Positions 42,241 through 52,130 are shown, counted from the stretch's first letter. The stretch is 64,000 nt of DNA from Alphaproteobacteria bacterium (GCA_947475175.1 CANJLN010000002.1:32769-96768); one strand, 5' to 3'. Notes: generated by a model from the letters alone, not told the origin. A program made the numbers and translations.

Positions 42241-43767
42241 ATGGAGATACTTGTCACAAAAGAATCGATTACTCCTTTAGAAAGAGTAATGGTCACCATT
42301 GCAATTATGACGTCAACAGTGATGCAAGCACTTGATACAACAATTGCAAATGTTGCTTTGCCACATATGCAGGGCAGCCTTGGAGCATCTCAGAGTCAGA
42401 TTTCGTGGGTGGTCACGTCCTACATTCTATCTTCAGCCATTACAATGGCACTCGCTGGCAGCTTAGCCAGCAGACTTGGCCGAAAAGGTTTGTTTCTCAT
42501 TTCAATTCTTGGTTTTACAATAAGCTCAATATTGTGTGGTCTTTCTGGTTCTTTAACGAGCCTTGTTGTATGCCGTTTTGCACAAGGTATTTTTGGGGCC
42601 TCTTTTGTTCCTTTGTCACAGTCCATTCTTTTAGATATTTACCCAAAAGAAAAGCATGGCTCCGCTCTGGCATTATGGGGGGCAGGCGTTATGATTGGCC
42701 CAATTCTTGGACCAATTTTGGGTGGGTATATTACAGAAATGTACGGTTGGCAGTGGGTTTTCTTTGTGAATATTCCCGTTGGTTTTGCCGCTTTCATTGG
42801 CATTGGTATTTTTTTTAAAGAGCGTTTGGTTCCTAAAATAAGACCTTTTGATTGGAGCGGATTTTTCCTTTTAAGCTTATTTTTAACATCTCTGCAACTG
42901 GCCCTTGATCGCGGAGAAGAGCTTGATTGGCTGAGTTCAAAAGAAATTAAAACAGAATTCCTTGTTGCTATCATTTCATTTTATTTTTTCGTTGTGCATT
43001 CCGTCACAAAAAAAGATCCATTCTTAAGTTTGGCTTTGTTTAAAGATAGAAACTTAGTCGCTGGGCTTGTTTTGGGGCTCACGATTGGTGCCACCTTGCA
43101 AGCAACCCTCGTTTTAACGCCGGAATTTTTACAGAAATTAATGAATTATCCGGTTGAAATTGCCGGCTTGATAGTCGCCACAAGAAGCATGGGAACATTG
43201 GTTGCTATTATTCTCGTCAAAAAACTCATAACACACATTGATGCCAGGTATCTTGTTTTGACTGGATTGACGATTGCAGCCTATTCATTACATCAAATGG
43301 CTGGGTTTTCGCCTAATATGGACTATTGGCCCATTGTAAATTCAGGGATTTCCCTTGGTTTTGGTTTAGGATTTGTCTTTGTGCCGTTAAGTTTGCTGAG
43401 CTTTTCAACTTTGGCACCCACCTATAGGACAGAGGCAGCAGGTATTTATAATTTGGTACGCTATATTGGGGGAAGTATTGGCATATCCATGATGGTTAAT
43501 TTCTTCACGCGGCACGCTCAAGAAACTCATTCAACCTTAGGTGAATCCGTAACACCGTTTAATAAACTGTATGCTTTTTTACCTGAAATTCAATCTCTTC
43601 ACCTGATAGAGGCAGAAAAGCTGGAACTTATCAATCAAGAGCTTACCAAACAAGCCAGTACGATTGCCTATTTATCTAGCTTTAAAGTGTTGATGATTCT
43701 GATGGTCTTTTCTATTCCGTTATTGGTTTTGTTTAAGAAGAGTGTGTCGGTTATTGAGAAGAAGTAG
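42241..43767 (+). CDS. emrB: EmrB-type DHA2 multidrug efflux MFS permease
   Basis: A 508-residue, 14-helix drug:proton antiporter. It shows the MFS motif TSYILSSAITMALAGSLASRLGRKGLFL, with D1-type LDTTIANVALPHM near 31-43 and motif C as GAGVMIGPILGPILGGYI near 147-164. It forms a tripartite pump with EmrA and an outer-membrane factor. The pair is a two-gene operon; no MarR-type regulator is adjacent. Confidence 0.93.
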   Translation: MEILVTKESITPLERVMVTIAIMTSTVMQALDTTIANVALPHMQGSLGASQSQISWVVTSYILSSAITMALAGSLASRLGRKGLFLISILGFTISSILCGLSGSLTSLVVCRFAQGIFGASFVPLSQSILLDIYPKEKHGSALALWGAGVMIGPILGPILGGYITEMYGWQWVFFVNIPVGFAAFIGIGIFFKERLVPKIRPFDWSGFFLLSLFLTSLQLALDRGEELDWLSSKEIKTEFLVAIISFYFFVVHSVTKKDPFLSLALFKDRNLVAGLVLGLTIGATLQATLVLTPEFLQKLMNYPVEIAGLIVATRSMGTLVAIILVKKLITHIDARYLVLTGLTIAAYSLHQMAGFSPNMDYWPIVNSGISLGFGLGFVFVPLSLLSFSTLAPTYRTEAAGIYNLVRYIGGSIGISMMVNFFTRHAQETHSTLGESVTPFNKLYAFLPEIQSLHLIEAEKLELINQELTKQASTIAYLSSFKVLMILMVFSIPLLVLFKKSVSVIEKK

Positions 43768-43839
43768 AATTTTACTCTTGAAAACCACAAAAATCCATCT
43801 TATATTACCTAAGTAATTAAACTCTTATTAATAGGAATC

Positions 43840-44724
43840 ATGAAAAAAACATTAAAGATTTTATTTTTTAGCTCCTTTTTGCTGTCCAGTTTTTGTTATG
43901 CCATGGAAGATGAAACAAGTGAATCGAGCCTCCCAGGCTTTACACATATTCCAGATGACCATTATTCAGAACAACATCAACAGACTATACGAAGTACATT
44001 AGCTGAGCCTTCGAATCTTGATGTGTCCATGTATGGAGATGTATTGATCATCGGAGGAGCTCCAACACAAAGCACGTTTTCAGTATGTTTACGTAATCAT
44101 TTTGGGTACGATACTGCGCAAACACAAGTTCCTAAAGAGGATATAACTAGGACCGAAATTGTTTTCTCTAAGAGAATAGGCCTTGTGCAAAACACCAATG
44201 TCAGCTTCATTGACAGGGATCCTTTTTACCGTTATTTCGATCACGGTTACTCTTCTTATCGTAACTCTCCCAAGGAAACACCTTTCTTAAAGCAGTTAGC
44301 AGGGGAATTTATTGCAAATGGTCGACTATTTAAGATTGATTTTAGTTCCCCTGATTTTGCAAATTTTGCACAAACGCGCAAATTTGGTCTTATTGCACTC
44401 GATTATATGACCTTCCATCATGCAGCACCGGACATTTTCTCTCATGTTGCTTCAATGCTCTCTGAGGGAGGTATTCTCTTTATGCCGACATTTCTTTCCT
44501 CAGAACCTATCAGAGAAAACCTTCGCAGCCGTTTCCAAACCTGGGGTTGTGATGCAGACCTTTTACAACTTGATTTTCCAATTGGCGATGAATCTCCCTT
44601 GAAACCTCATGAGGCTTTTCTTGCAGCTTTATCTGCGGAGCATTTGCGAGTTGCTCAAAGCTTTGGGCAAAAACGAGCGATTTACTATGTACAAAAACGC
44701 TCAGCAGCTAGCGCTGCTGAATAA
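43840..44724 (+). CDS. Secreted protein with Rossmann/methyltransferase-like fold
   Basis: A 294-residue protein not assigned to a named family. A signal peptide (MKKTLKILFFSSFLLSSFCYA, cut before MED) is clear. From about 64 a Rossmann-like pattern appears: GDVLIIGGAP (67-76), an acidic strand end near FSKRIG, FKIDFSSPDF, then FGLIALDYMTFHHAA and MLSEGGILFMPTFLSS. The last two follow strand-4 and strand-5 motifs of class I methyltransferases. The glycine loop is atypical. Exported methyltransferase-like proteins are unusual outside effectors. The end overlaps lysK by 17 bp, convergently. Confidence 0.6.
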   Translation: MKKTLKILFFSSFLLSSFCYAMEDETSESSLPGFTHIPDDHYSEQHQQTIRSTLAEPSNLDVSMYGDVLIIGGAPTQSTFSVCLRNHFGYDTAQTQVPKEDITRTEIVFSKRIGLVQNTNVSFIDRDPFYRYFDHGYSSYRNSPKETPFLKQLAGEFIANGRLFKIDFSSPDFANFAQTRKFGLIALDYMTFHHAAPDIFSHVASMLSEGGILFMPTFLSSEPIRENLRSRFQTWGCDADLLQLDFPIGDESPLKPHEAFLAALSAEHLRVAQSFGQKRAIYYVQKRSAASAAE

Positions 44725-46273
44725 TCAATGCCCGCATATTCTCAATTCCATACAAGGCAATGAAGGATCCCATACGGGGTCCTTCTTTTTGTCCGAACAA
44801 AATCTCGTATAAAGCGCCAAACCAAGCGCGAAGCTCTGTAAAATTATGCTTTTTACCAACCTCAAACACTTCGGTTTGAATAACATCTGCCGCGGCACTA
44901 GCCTCTAATTTACCCAAAGCCTCATATAATTCATCCAAGGCAGCCCGTTCTTGTTCTGTTGGCTTTCTATATTCCTTGGTTGGTTTGACAAAATCACGAT
45001 AATAGGCCAGTGCATGCTTAATCAAATCATCCAAAAAAGGCATCGATTCCGGGCTGGCATTGGGGATGTATTTCTGCACAAAACCCCATAGGACAGCGGG
45101 GTCTTCGGTGTTACAAACTGACGCCAGATTCAACAATATGTTAAATCCCAGGCCACTTTCGCTGGCTGGTGGGTTGTTTTTATGAATGTGATAAATCGGA
45201 CTATCAACTTGCATCTCAGGCGTTTGTTCCGGGTATTTACCCAAAAGACTTAGATACTCATCAACCGCTTTTGGAATGACATCAAAGTAAAGTCTCTTTG
45301 CGCGTTTAGGCGCCTGGAACATGTAATAAGCCAAACTCTCTTGCGGAGCATACATCAACCATTCATCTATGGTTAAGCCATTACCCTTGGATTTTGAAAT
45401 CTTTTGACCAATCTCATCTAGAAAGTGCTCATATATAAACGTTTCCGGAGGTTTTGCTCCCATAACACGGCAAATCTGAGTAGATAATTTAACCGAATCA
45501 ATTAAGTCCTTACCAGACATTTCGTAATCTACATTAAAATCACACCATCTCATGCCCCAGTCCACTTTCCACTGAAGCTTACAATGGCCGCCTGTAATTA
45601 ATGTCTCAACCAGTTGATTGGTCTCTGGATCCTTGTAAACGATGCTGTCAGACCCAGGTTTTAATTCAACCATTGGTACTTGCAACACAACACCTGTTCT
45701 TGGGCAAATGGGCAAAAATGGGCTATAAGTCGCACGACGTTCATCACGCAAAGATGGCAACATAACCGCCATAATTTCCTCATAATGCTGCAGAACCAAT
45801 CTCAAGGATTCATCAAAACGCCCGCTTTTATACCAATCGGTTGAACTTTGAAATTCATAATCAAAACCGAAAGAATCTAAAAATCGTCGCAGCATGGCAT
45901 TATTGTGATGACCAAAACTCTCAAACTTTTCATAAGGATCAGGAATCGTTGTCAACGGCTTGCCCAAGTGCTGACGGAGCATATCGTGATTTGGTACATT
46001 ATCTGGAATCTTGCGCAAGCCATCCATATCATCTGAGAATGTATAAAGACGCGTTGGAATGTCACTTAACTGTTGAAACGCATAGCGAACCATCGAGGTT
46101 CTGGCAACTTCGCCAAAAGTCCCAATGTGCGGCAGCCCTGACGGACCATAGCCTGTTTCCAAAAGAACATAGCCTTTTTCCGGCGTTTTATGATTGATCT
46201 TAGTTAAAATTCGCCTTGCTTCTTCAAAGGGCCAAGACTTGGCATTCATATAAAGATCATTACTTTGTGACAT
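44708..46273 (-). CDS. lysK: Class I lysyl-tRNA synthetase
   Basis: A 521-residue archaeal/alphaproteobacterial-type LysRS. The class I signatures are HIGT (49-52) and KISKSKG near 291-297. GYGPSGLPHIGTFGEVARTS and YTFSDDMDGLRKIPDN match this form, not the class II LysS. It charges tRNA-Lys. The two LysRS types are unrelated; class I occurs in Rickettsiales and other alphaproteobacteria. It converges on the secreted Rossmann-like gene. Confidence 0.95.
   Translation of the reverse strand: MSQSNDLYMNAKSWPFEEARRILTKINHKTPEKGYVLLETGYGPSGLPHIGTFGEVARTSMVRYAFQQLSDIPTRLYTFSDDMDGLRKIPDNVPNHDMLRQHLGKPLTTIPDPYEKFESFGHHNNAMLRRFLDSFGFDYEFQSSTDWYKSGRFDESLRLVLQHYEEIMAVMLPSLRDERRATYSPFLPICPRTGVVLQVPMVELKPGSDSIVYKDPETNQLVETLITGGHCKLQWKVDWGMRWCDFNVDYEMSGKDLIDSVKLSTQICRVMGAKPPETFIYEHFLDEIGQKISKSKGNGLTIDEWLMYAPQESLAYYMFQAPKRAKRLYFDVIPKAVDEYLSLLGKYPEQTPEMQVDSPIYHIHKNNPPASESGLGFNILLNLASVCNTEDPAVLWGFVQKYIPNASPESMPFLDDLIKHALAYYRDFVKPTKEYRKPTEQERAALDELYEALGKLEASAAADVIQTEVFEVGKKHNFTELRAWFGALYEILFGQKEGPRMGSFIALYGIENMRALIIQQR
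44762..44791 (+). terminator. Terminator-like hairpin within the 3' end of lysK
   Basis: GAAGGATCCC and GGGTCCTTC form a strong stem with one bulge, followed by TTTTTG, about 40 bp after the stop of the secreted Rossmann-like gene. It lies inside the coding sequence of the convergent lysK (codons for the QKEGPRMGS stretch), so one stretch serves both functions. Confidence 0.5.
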
Positions 46274-46345
46274 TTTAATATTGCTCTGTACGTTAACAAA
46301 CGATTAAGTATAGTCTATATCTATGAGAACAGCGGCCATAAGTCA

Positions 46346-48109
46346 ATGACAACGCCTATTTTATCCCTTCGAGACGCAACCATTTCCTTTGGTGGAAAAC
46401 CTTTGTTTGAAGGTCTGTCAGTTAACGTCTGCCCAGGTGACAAGGTTTGCTTGGTTGGCAGAAACGGCTCTGGAAAATCAACGCTTTTGAAATGTCTATC
46501 AAAAATGATCGACCTTGATAAAGGCCAACGATTTGCTCAACCAGGCACTTCCATTCAATATTTAGCTCAAGATGTCCTTTTGCCAACAGGGGATACGATC
46601 CTTAATTTTGTGCAAAGAACATCTGAACAGTTCATGGCAGAGGCGATATTGGATCGTCTACAGCTTCAACCAGATCGCCTTATGGATTCCTTATCGGGCG
46701 GCGAACGACGCCGTGTAGCACTCGCGCAAACTTTGGTCGCGAAGGCTGATGTTTTAATTCTGGATGAACCAACAAACCATCTCGATTTACCAACCATTGA
46801 GTGGTTAGAGGATTATCTATTGCAGTTCAGAGGCGGCCTTATTACCATTAGCCATGACCGTACCTTTTTAGAAAAAGTTTCAACCTCTACTTGGTGGCTT
46901 GATCGAGGTCAATTGTATACGCATCAAAAAGGTTTCAGCGATTATGACATCTGGTCTGAGCAACTCTTGCATGATGAAGAAAGGCAAATGGAACGCCTGA
47001 ATACCAAGCTCAAACTTGAAAATGAATGGCTTCATTATGGCGTGACTGCACGCCGTAAACGCAACCAAGGACGTCTGAGACAACTCCATGCTTTGCGCCT
47101 GGAAAGACGCGAGCGTCAATCCAACCAAACAGGAAAGGTAAAGCTAGAAGGGGTTGATGGTAACTGGGGCAGTAAGCTTGCCATCGAAGCAACGCAGCTC
47201 AGTAAGTCTTTTGAAGGTCGTCAAATTATAAAATCATTCACAACGCGCATTTTACGGGGCGAGCGTATTGGATTCTTAGGTCCGAATGGCGCCGGAAAAA
47301 CAACGCTTGTTAAAATGTTGGTAGGCAAGCTAGCCCCCGACACAGGCTCTATCAAAATGGGCCCCAACATCGAGCTTATCTATTTTGATCAAATGCGGGA
47401 AACGTTAAAGCCAACCGATACCTTATGGCAAACTTTGTGTCCTCAAGGTGGTGATCAGATTTTCGTCCAGGGAAAACCCCGGCATGTGGTGGCTTATCTC
47501 AAAGACTTTTTGTTTAATGAAAAACAAGTTCTGGGACGGGTCAGTATTTTATCGGGTGGAGAAAAAAATCGCCTCGCCCTTGCCAAGGCTTTAGCGCAAC
47601 CAGGTAATTTGTTAGTTTTGGATGAGCCGACCAATGATCTGGATATGGATACATTGGATCTTTTGATTGACCTTTTAAGTGATTATCAAGGCACTCTTTT
47701 GGTTGTGAGCCATGATCGTGACTTCCTAGATAAACTGACAACCAGCATCATTGCTGTTGAGGGTGATGGAACGGCTGTTGAATATGTGGGTGGTTATGCA
47801 GATTATGTGCGTCAACGACCAACTACAATAGCAACAGTTGCTAAAAAAAGTGCATCAGCGAAAGGGGCACAGAAAGAAAAAACGCGGCTTTCCTATAACC
47901 AACAACGTGAATTAACACAATTGCCTGTCTTAATTGAAAAACTGGGTCAAGAAATCAGCCATATCGAAGCTAAGTTGGCAGATCCTCATTTTTACGAAAA
48001 ACATCATCAAGATTTTGTAAGGTTTACCCAAGAACTGGAACAAAAACGCCACCAGCTTGATCAAGCCGAAACCAGATGGCTGGAATTAGAAGAATCCGTG
48101 TACCTTTAA
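46346..48109 (+). CDS. uup: ABC-F ATPase Uup
   Basis: A 587-residue protein with two ABC domains: Walker A GRNGSGKST (38-46) and GPNGAGKTT near 311, signatures LSGGERRR and LSGGEKNR, and Walker B LILDEPTNHLD and LVLDEPTNDLD. The linker LRRRRNQGR-like segment (TARRKRNQGRLRQL) and the C-terminal coiled coil from about 505 (LSYNQQRELTQLPVLIEKL) mark the Uup branch of the ABC-F family. These act on ribosomes or DNA-repair intermediates and not in transport. Confidence 0.93.
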   Translation: MTTPILSLRDATISFGGKPLFEGLSVNVCPGDKVCLVGRNGSGKSTLLKCLSKMIDLDKGQRFAQPGTSIQYLAQDVLLPTGDTILNFVQRTSEQFMAEAILDRLQLQPDRLMDSLSGGERRRVALAQTLVAKADVLILDEPTNHLDLPTIEWLEDYLLQFRGGLITISHDRTFLEKVSTSTWWLDRGQLYTHQKGFSDYDIWSEQLLHDEERQMERLNTKLKLENEWLHYGVTARRKRNQGRLRQLHALRLERRERQSNQTGKVKLEGVDGNWGSKLAIEATQLSKSFEGRQIIKSFTTRILRGERIGFLGPNGAGKTTLVKMLVGKLAPDTGSIKMGPNIELIYFDQMRETLKPTDTLWQTLCPQGGDQIFVQGKPRHVVAYLKDFLFNEKQVLGRVSILSGGEKNRLALAKALAQPGNLLVLDEPTNDLDMDTLDLLIDLLSDYQGTLLVVSHDRDFLDKLTTSIIAVEGDGTAVEYVGGYADYVRQRPTTIATVAKKSASAKGAQKEKTRLSYNQQRELTQLPVLIEKLGQEISHIEAKLADPHFYEKHHQDFVRFTQELEQKRHQLDQAETRWLELEESVYL

Positions 48110-48337
48110 CTTTCATGTTTCGAAGAGGCCCGTTTATAGCTGCTGATGATGAGTGAGTTCAGATAGAAGTGAGAGAAAGCAAGAGCTTTCACGGGCACGG
48201 CAGCAATTTACCTAAGGCTGAATCATGGGGTTGGCTCTATCCTCAAAAAGGATTTTGAAACTAAATCCCCTCTATTAAGCTAAAATTAATCAAGTTTCTT
48301 TAGCATGAGAATATAAACTTATTCGGAGTGCTCAATC
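48110..48337. other. Intergenic region with possible structured RNA
   Basis: The 228-bp gap has a relatively GC-rich core at 48125-48205. GCCCGT (48128-48133) can pair with ACGGGC (48191-48196), enclosing GAAAGC-AAGA-GCTTTC (48175-48190), while a GCTGCTG lies across from a CAGC. ATCCT-caaaa-AGGAT plus TTT (48239-48256) resembles a weak terminator. I recognise no known RNA family. The rest of the gap is AT-rich leader for the next gene. Confidence 0.3.
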
Positions 48338-48910
48338 TTGTTGAAATTTAAATATATCGTTTTCGCTTGTGTCAGTTTTGTCTTAAGTGCATGTCAATCA
48401 TCACTTTATGCGACAATAGCAGAGGCCGATATAGATTTGGCCATTACAAAATTAGCAACACCAAGAGTTGAGGCAAAGGCCATACTGATGCATCTGAATG
48501 CTCATCAAGATGAAATTAATTTTGAGGCGGCGGGGGCAATCTCTTCAACCTTTTCAAAAGAGATGAGTGATACTGCAAAAGCAGAAACCGTAGACGGATT
48601 TCTTAGCGCTTTACAAATTTTAAGTTTCGTTGAGGCAGAAACGCCTACAGCGATCCTCTTTAGAGGAACCAGTGGCGGAGATGGATACAATGTGTGCCAT
48701 GTTTCTGCTCAGAAAGTCGTCAGCGCACACTACCTGATACTGATAGACGTGCTTAATCCTCTTCAAGCATTGTCTCGGCATTTGTCTGAAACTGGTGTCA
48801 AAAACTCAGATCCTGACAGGCGATTAAAGGAGATTAACGATCTTATTCATATTTGCGGACTCGCAGACGACTTGATCTGGCCTGCTTTTATGGCTCTTAA
48901 TGGAGAATAA
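48338..48910 (+). CDS. Hypothetical lipoprotein
   Basis: A 190-residue protein with a lipoprotein signal (YIVFACVSFVLSAC, lipobox LSAC). The mature part is mixed helix, with no motif that I recognise; two later cysteines occur (NVCHV, IHICGLA). The start is TTG at 48338, with GGAG 9 bases upstream; a second TTG follows directly. It ends 7 bp before the convergent PBP1A gene. Function unknown. Confidence 0.6.
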   Translation: MLKFKYIVFACVSFVLSACQSSLYATIAEADIDLAITKLATPRVEAKAILMHLNAHQDEINFEAAGAISSTFSKEMSDTAKAETVDGFLSALQILSFVEAETPTAILFRGTSGGDGYNVCHVSAQKVVSAHYLILIDVLNPLQALSRHLSETGVKNSDPDRRLKEINDLIHICGLADDLIWPAFMALNGE

Positions 48911-48917
48911 GGGAACC

Positions 48918-51191
48918 TCACCCCATGCTCTCCCTCACAAAAGTTTCAAAAACGGGGAGAGCGCCTCTTGATCCTGTTTCTTCAAGCCCATTGACGAAAC
49001 CAAGAGGGCGAGGCGTTGGAAAACCAACAAAAATACCAACAACAATTATCTTGCCACCTGGTTTTCGAATAAAACCAACAAACCAGGAATCTTTGCACTC
49101 GTTGGTGGATCCTGTTTTGCCACCCATGGTTACGTTATACTGTGCCATCAGCGGCTGAAGACGTTTGCCCGTTCCCCGCTGAACAACAGCTTCTAACATC
49201 GTGACCATCGTAGTTGCTATTCCAGGTTTTATAATCTGTTCGCGTCGATCCACAAAATCGACCACAGGTGTTTTGTCCACATCTTGCCAATTTAAAAGCG
49301 TACTGGATGCAAAAATCCCATCATAAGAGGGATTCGCCAAATAAACGATTTGACCGTGTCGATCATGAACCTGCTTAATCATCAGTGGTTGAATCTTTTT
49401 ACCGCCATTGACGATCATGGCATAAGCAGCTGTTAAACGCATAACGGTTGTCTCCCTCGCGCCCAAGGATGCTGCCAACTGCAATGGCATGTCTTCCACA
49501 ATACCAAAGCGTTTGGCCACATCTTGAACGGCTTTCATCCCAATCTGATGCGCTAAATGGACCGTCATCAGATTGTACGATTTCTCGATACCAATGCGTA
49601 AAGGGCTGGGACCATAAGACCGATGTGTTATATTTCTTGGAGCATAAACGCCAAGGCCTGGGCCCAAGCTGACTTCAATAGGTGCATCATCAACAAGAGT
49701 TTCAGATGTGTACCCTTTTTCTAAAGCAGCCAAATATACAAAGGGTTTAAAGGCTGATCCAGGTTGGCGCCATGCTTGTGTAGCACAGTTAAATTGACTT
49801 ATTTCAAAACTATACCCACCACTCATCGCCAACACATCTCCTGTATCAGCGTCCATAACAACCATACCACCATTAATCCCTGGAATTTGATGTAGCTCAA
49901 AAATAGGGGGTTGATCTGATGCCGCTTTGTTCTGAACAAAAACAACATCCCCAACAGTTAAAACATCGGCTACCTTTTTGACATCAGATCCTTGAACTGA
50001 ATCCGATTTCCAGGCTTTGGCCCACTGCACACCCTCCAATTTAAGAGAATGAATCATTCCATCAGTCAAGCCAATCTTTGCCTCTGTGTCTGAGGGAATC
50101 GATAAAACAACAGCAAACCTAGCCTCCGCCATCCCTGCCATCGTTGGGACTTTTCCTAGATCAACAGCCCACTGCGCACTGGATCCTGTTTGGTTTGAGT
50201 CTGCAACAGCAATCTTAGTCACTGGCCCTCGCCAACCATGACGACGATCATAGTCAATCAATCCCTTTTTAAGGCTTTTGTCAGCGGCCATTTGCAGCGA
50301 TGTATCCAGCGTTGTGAAAATTGAAAAGCCATCTGTATAAATGACATTCTCACCATACCGTTGGATTAATTCACGGCGAACGTCTTCTGAAAAGAAATCA
50401 GCGGATACAAAAGGCTGGCTGTCCAACACAACTTTTAAACTTTCTTTTTGAGCTTCTTCGGCCTGCTCAGAGGATATAATTTTATCATCTAGCAAACGCC
50501 CAATAACCCAATCCCGTCTTGTTTTGGCTCGTTTTTGCTCTTTAATAGGATGGTAAGTAGCCGGCGCTTTGGGAAGAGAAGCCAAGAATGCACATTCGGC
50601 AAGCGTGAGTTGATCTAAGGTTTTGTTAAAGTACGTTTGCGCCGCTGCAACAACACCATAGCTCCCCATCCCCAAATAAATTTGATTCAGGTACAACTCC
50701 AAAATACGCTCTTTTGAAAGGGCCGACTCAAGGCGAATGGACATAATGGCTTCTCGAATTTTACGCCCAAAAGAGCGCTCATTTCCAACCAGAAAGTTTT
50801 TAGAAACTTGCTGTGTAATTGTAGAAGCGCCAATCGCCTTTCCACCCCAAGATCCCTTGAACGTGTTCGTTATAAAAGCACGACCAACACTTGTTACATC
50901 TATGCCTGCATGATAATAAAAATTTTTGTCTTCAGCAGACAGAAAAGCTTGGATCAACAAAGGGGGAATATTTTCGATTGTGACAAAAATTCGTCTTTCC
51001 CGAGAAAATTCTTTGAGTAATTGATAGTCACTTGTGTACAAACGACTGACAACAGAAGGCCTGTAATCTCTTAAAAACTGATAATCAGGAAGACCCCGGC
51101 CAAAATAGAAAAATAGAAAAAATAAAACTGCGCCAACACTTGAAAGTGCGAATACCAAGAGTGTTAATACACGCAACAAAGGTTTGAACAT
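48918..51191 (-). CDS. mrcA: Penicillin-binding protein 1A (bifunctional glycosyltransferase/transpeptidase)
   Basis: A 757-residue class A PBP. One N-terminal membrane helix is followed by the GT51 domain (AEDKNFYYHAGID with the catalytic Glu, GASTITQQVSKN, then REAIMSIRLE). The transpeptidase has SxxK as SAFK near 475, SYN as KSYNLMT, and KTG as GGKTGSTNECKDSWFVGF. An extra domain sits between, as in Gram-negative PBP1A. It polymerises and cross-links peptidoglycan. The ATG at 51191 is preferred over a TTG at 51206. Confidence 0.94.
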   Translation of the reverse strand: MFKPLLRVLTLLVFALSSVGAVLFFLFFYFGRGLPDYQFLRDYRPSVVSRLYTSDYQLLKEFSRERRIFVTIENIPPLLIQAFLSAEDKNFYYHAGIDVTSVGRAFITNTFKGSWGGKAIGASTITQQVSKNFLVGNERSFGRKIREAIMSIRLESALSKERILELYLNQIYLGMGSYGVVAAAQTYFNKTLDQLTLAECAFLASLPKAPATYHPIKEQKRAKTRRDWVIGRLLDDKIISSEQAEEAQKESLKVVLDSQPFVSADFFSEDVRRELIQRYGENVIYTDGFSIFTTLDTSLQMAADKSLKKGLIDYDRRHGWRGPVTKIAVADSNQTGSSAQWAVDLGKVPTMAGMAEARFAVVLSIPSDTEAKIGLTDGMIHSLKLEGVQWAKAWKSDSVQGSDVKKVADVLTVGDVVFVQNKAASDQPPIFELHQIPGINGGMVVMDADTGDVLAMSGGYSFEISQFNCATQAWRQPGSAFKPFVYLAALEKGYTSETLVDDAPIEVSLGPGLGVYAPRNITHRSYGPSPLRIGIEKSYNLMTVHLAHQIGMKAVQDVAKRFGIVEDMPLQLAASLGARETTVMRLTAAYAMIVNGGKKIQPLMIKQVHDRHGQIVYLANPSYDGIFASSTLLNWQDVDKTPVVDFVDRREQIIKPGIATTMVTMLEAVVQRGTGKRLQPLMAQYNVTMGGKTGSTNECKDSWFVGFIRKPGGKIIVVGIFVGFPTPRPLGFVNGLEETGSRGALPVFETFVRESMG

Positions 51192-51275
51192 CTGAAATAC
51201 AAACAATAAAATCTAAGTATCTATAGTCTTAGTCTGACACGAATTTTAAATAATTTTTAGTGGTTTTTTACCCCT

Positions 51276-52130
51276 TCACCCCCCAGCATTTTGCACCGCT
51301 TCAATAAAACAAACAGCTTGTTTTGTTTCTTCCACATCATGAACACGTAAAATTTTAGCACCCTTTAAAACACCAATAGTATTTGCGGCAATACTTCCGC
51401 CTAAACGCTTATCAGGTGGAGCATTCGTTGTAAAACCAATAACTGACTTACGTGAAACACCGAGCAGCAGTGGGTACCCTAACCTTGTAAACAACTCTAG
51501 CCTATTAATCAGCTTTAAATTTTCTTCAACTGTTTTGCCAAATCCAATGCCTGGGTCAATGATGATTTTTTCTTTTTCAATACCACGACTAATAGCATGA
51601 ATCGTAAGTTGTTCTAATTCGTTTAAAACTTCTTTTACAACATCCGTGTAACTACTCGTTAAATAACGCCCACCAAGATCTTTCTCTTTTTCAACAGACG
51701 TATTGAAATGAGCGTGCATAACAATAACATGAACATCCGTTTGACGGACAACGTCAATCATCTTAGGGTCTGACATCAGTCCACTCACATCATTAATAAC
51801 GGTCGCTCCTCTTTTGACAGCTTCAATAGCAACTTCTGATCTTGTTGTATCAATCGAGACAAGAAGTGAAAAAGATTTCCTTATAGCTTCTATAACTGGC
51901 AGGACACGATCCATTTCTTCTTGAACCGATACAGGCGTTGCACCAGGTCTGGTGCTCTCGCCTCCAATATCCAAAATATCAGCGCCTGCATTCGTAAATT
52001 TCTCAGCCAATTTCACAGCATTCTCAACTGAATCTCCTTGACTCATTAGACCATCCCCCGACAAAGAATCAGGTGTTACGTTCAAAACTCCCATAACAAG
52101 CGTTTTATTTCCTTGAAGGAGCTTTTCCAT
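51276..52130 (-). CDS. folP: Dihydropteroate synthase
   Basis: A 284-residue TIM-barrel. VMGVLNVTPDSLSGDG near 13-28 and DIGGESTRPGA near 57-67 are the two pterin-binding signatures, and IDPGIGFGKTVEEN and GVSRKS follow. It joins p-aminobenzoate to the pterin pyrophosphate, the sulfonamide target. The last residue block ends in NAGG, near the usual length. folB and the pterin dehydratase lie elsewhere in the window; folK and folE were not seen. Confidence 0.95.
   Translation of the reverse strand: MEKLLQGNKTLVMGVLNVTPDSLSGDGLMSQGDSVENAVKLAEKFTNAGADILDIGGESTRPGATPVSVQEEMDRVLPVIEAIRKSFSLLVSIDTTRSEVAIEAVKRGATVINDVSGLMSDPKMIDVVRQTDVHVIVMHAHFNTSVEKEKDLGGRYLTSSYTDVVKEVLNELEQLTIHAISRGIEKEKIIIDPGIGFGKTVEENLKLINRLELFTRLGYPLLLGVSRKSVIGFTTNAPPDKRLGGSIAANTIGVLKGAKILRVHDVEETKQAVCFIEAVQNAGG

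Noticed and set aside
42405..42974. Long alternative frames inside emrB (137 codons plus, 111 codons minus)
   Set aside because: They overlap a well-conserved MFS gene and show Cys/Trp/Phe-rich or Arg/Lys/Pro-rich composition typical of shadow frames.
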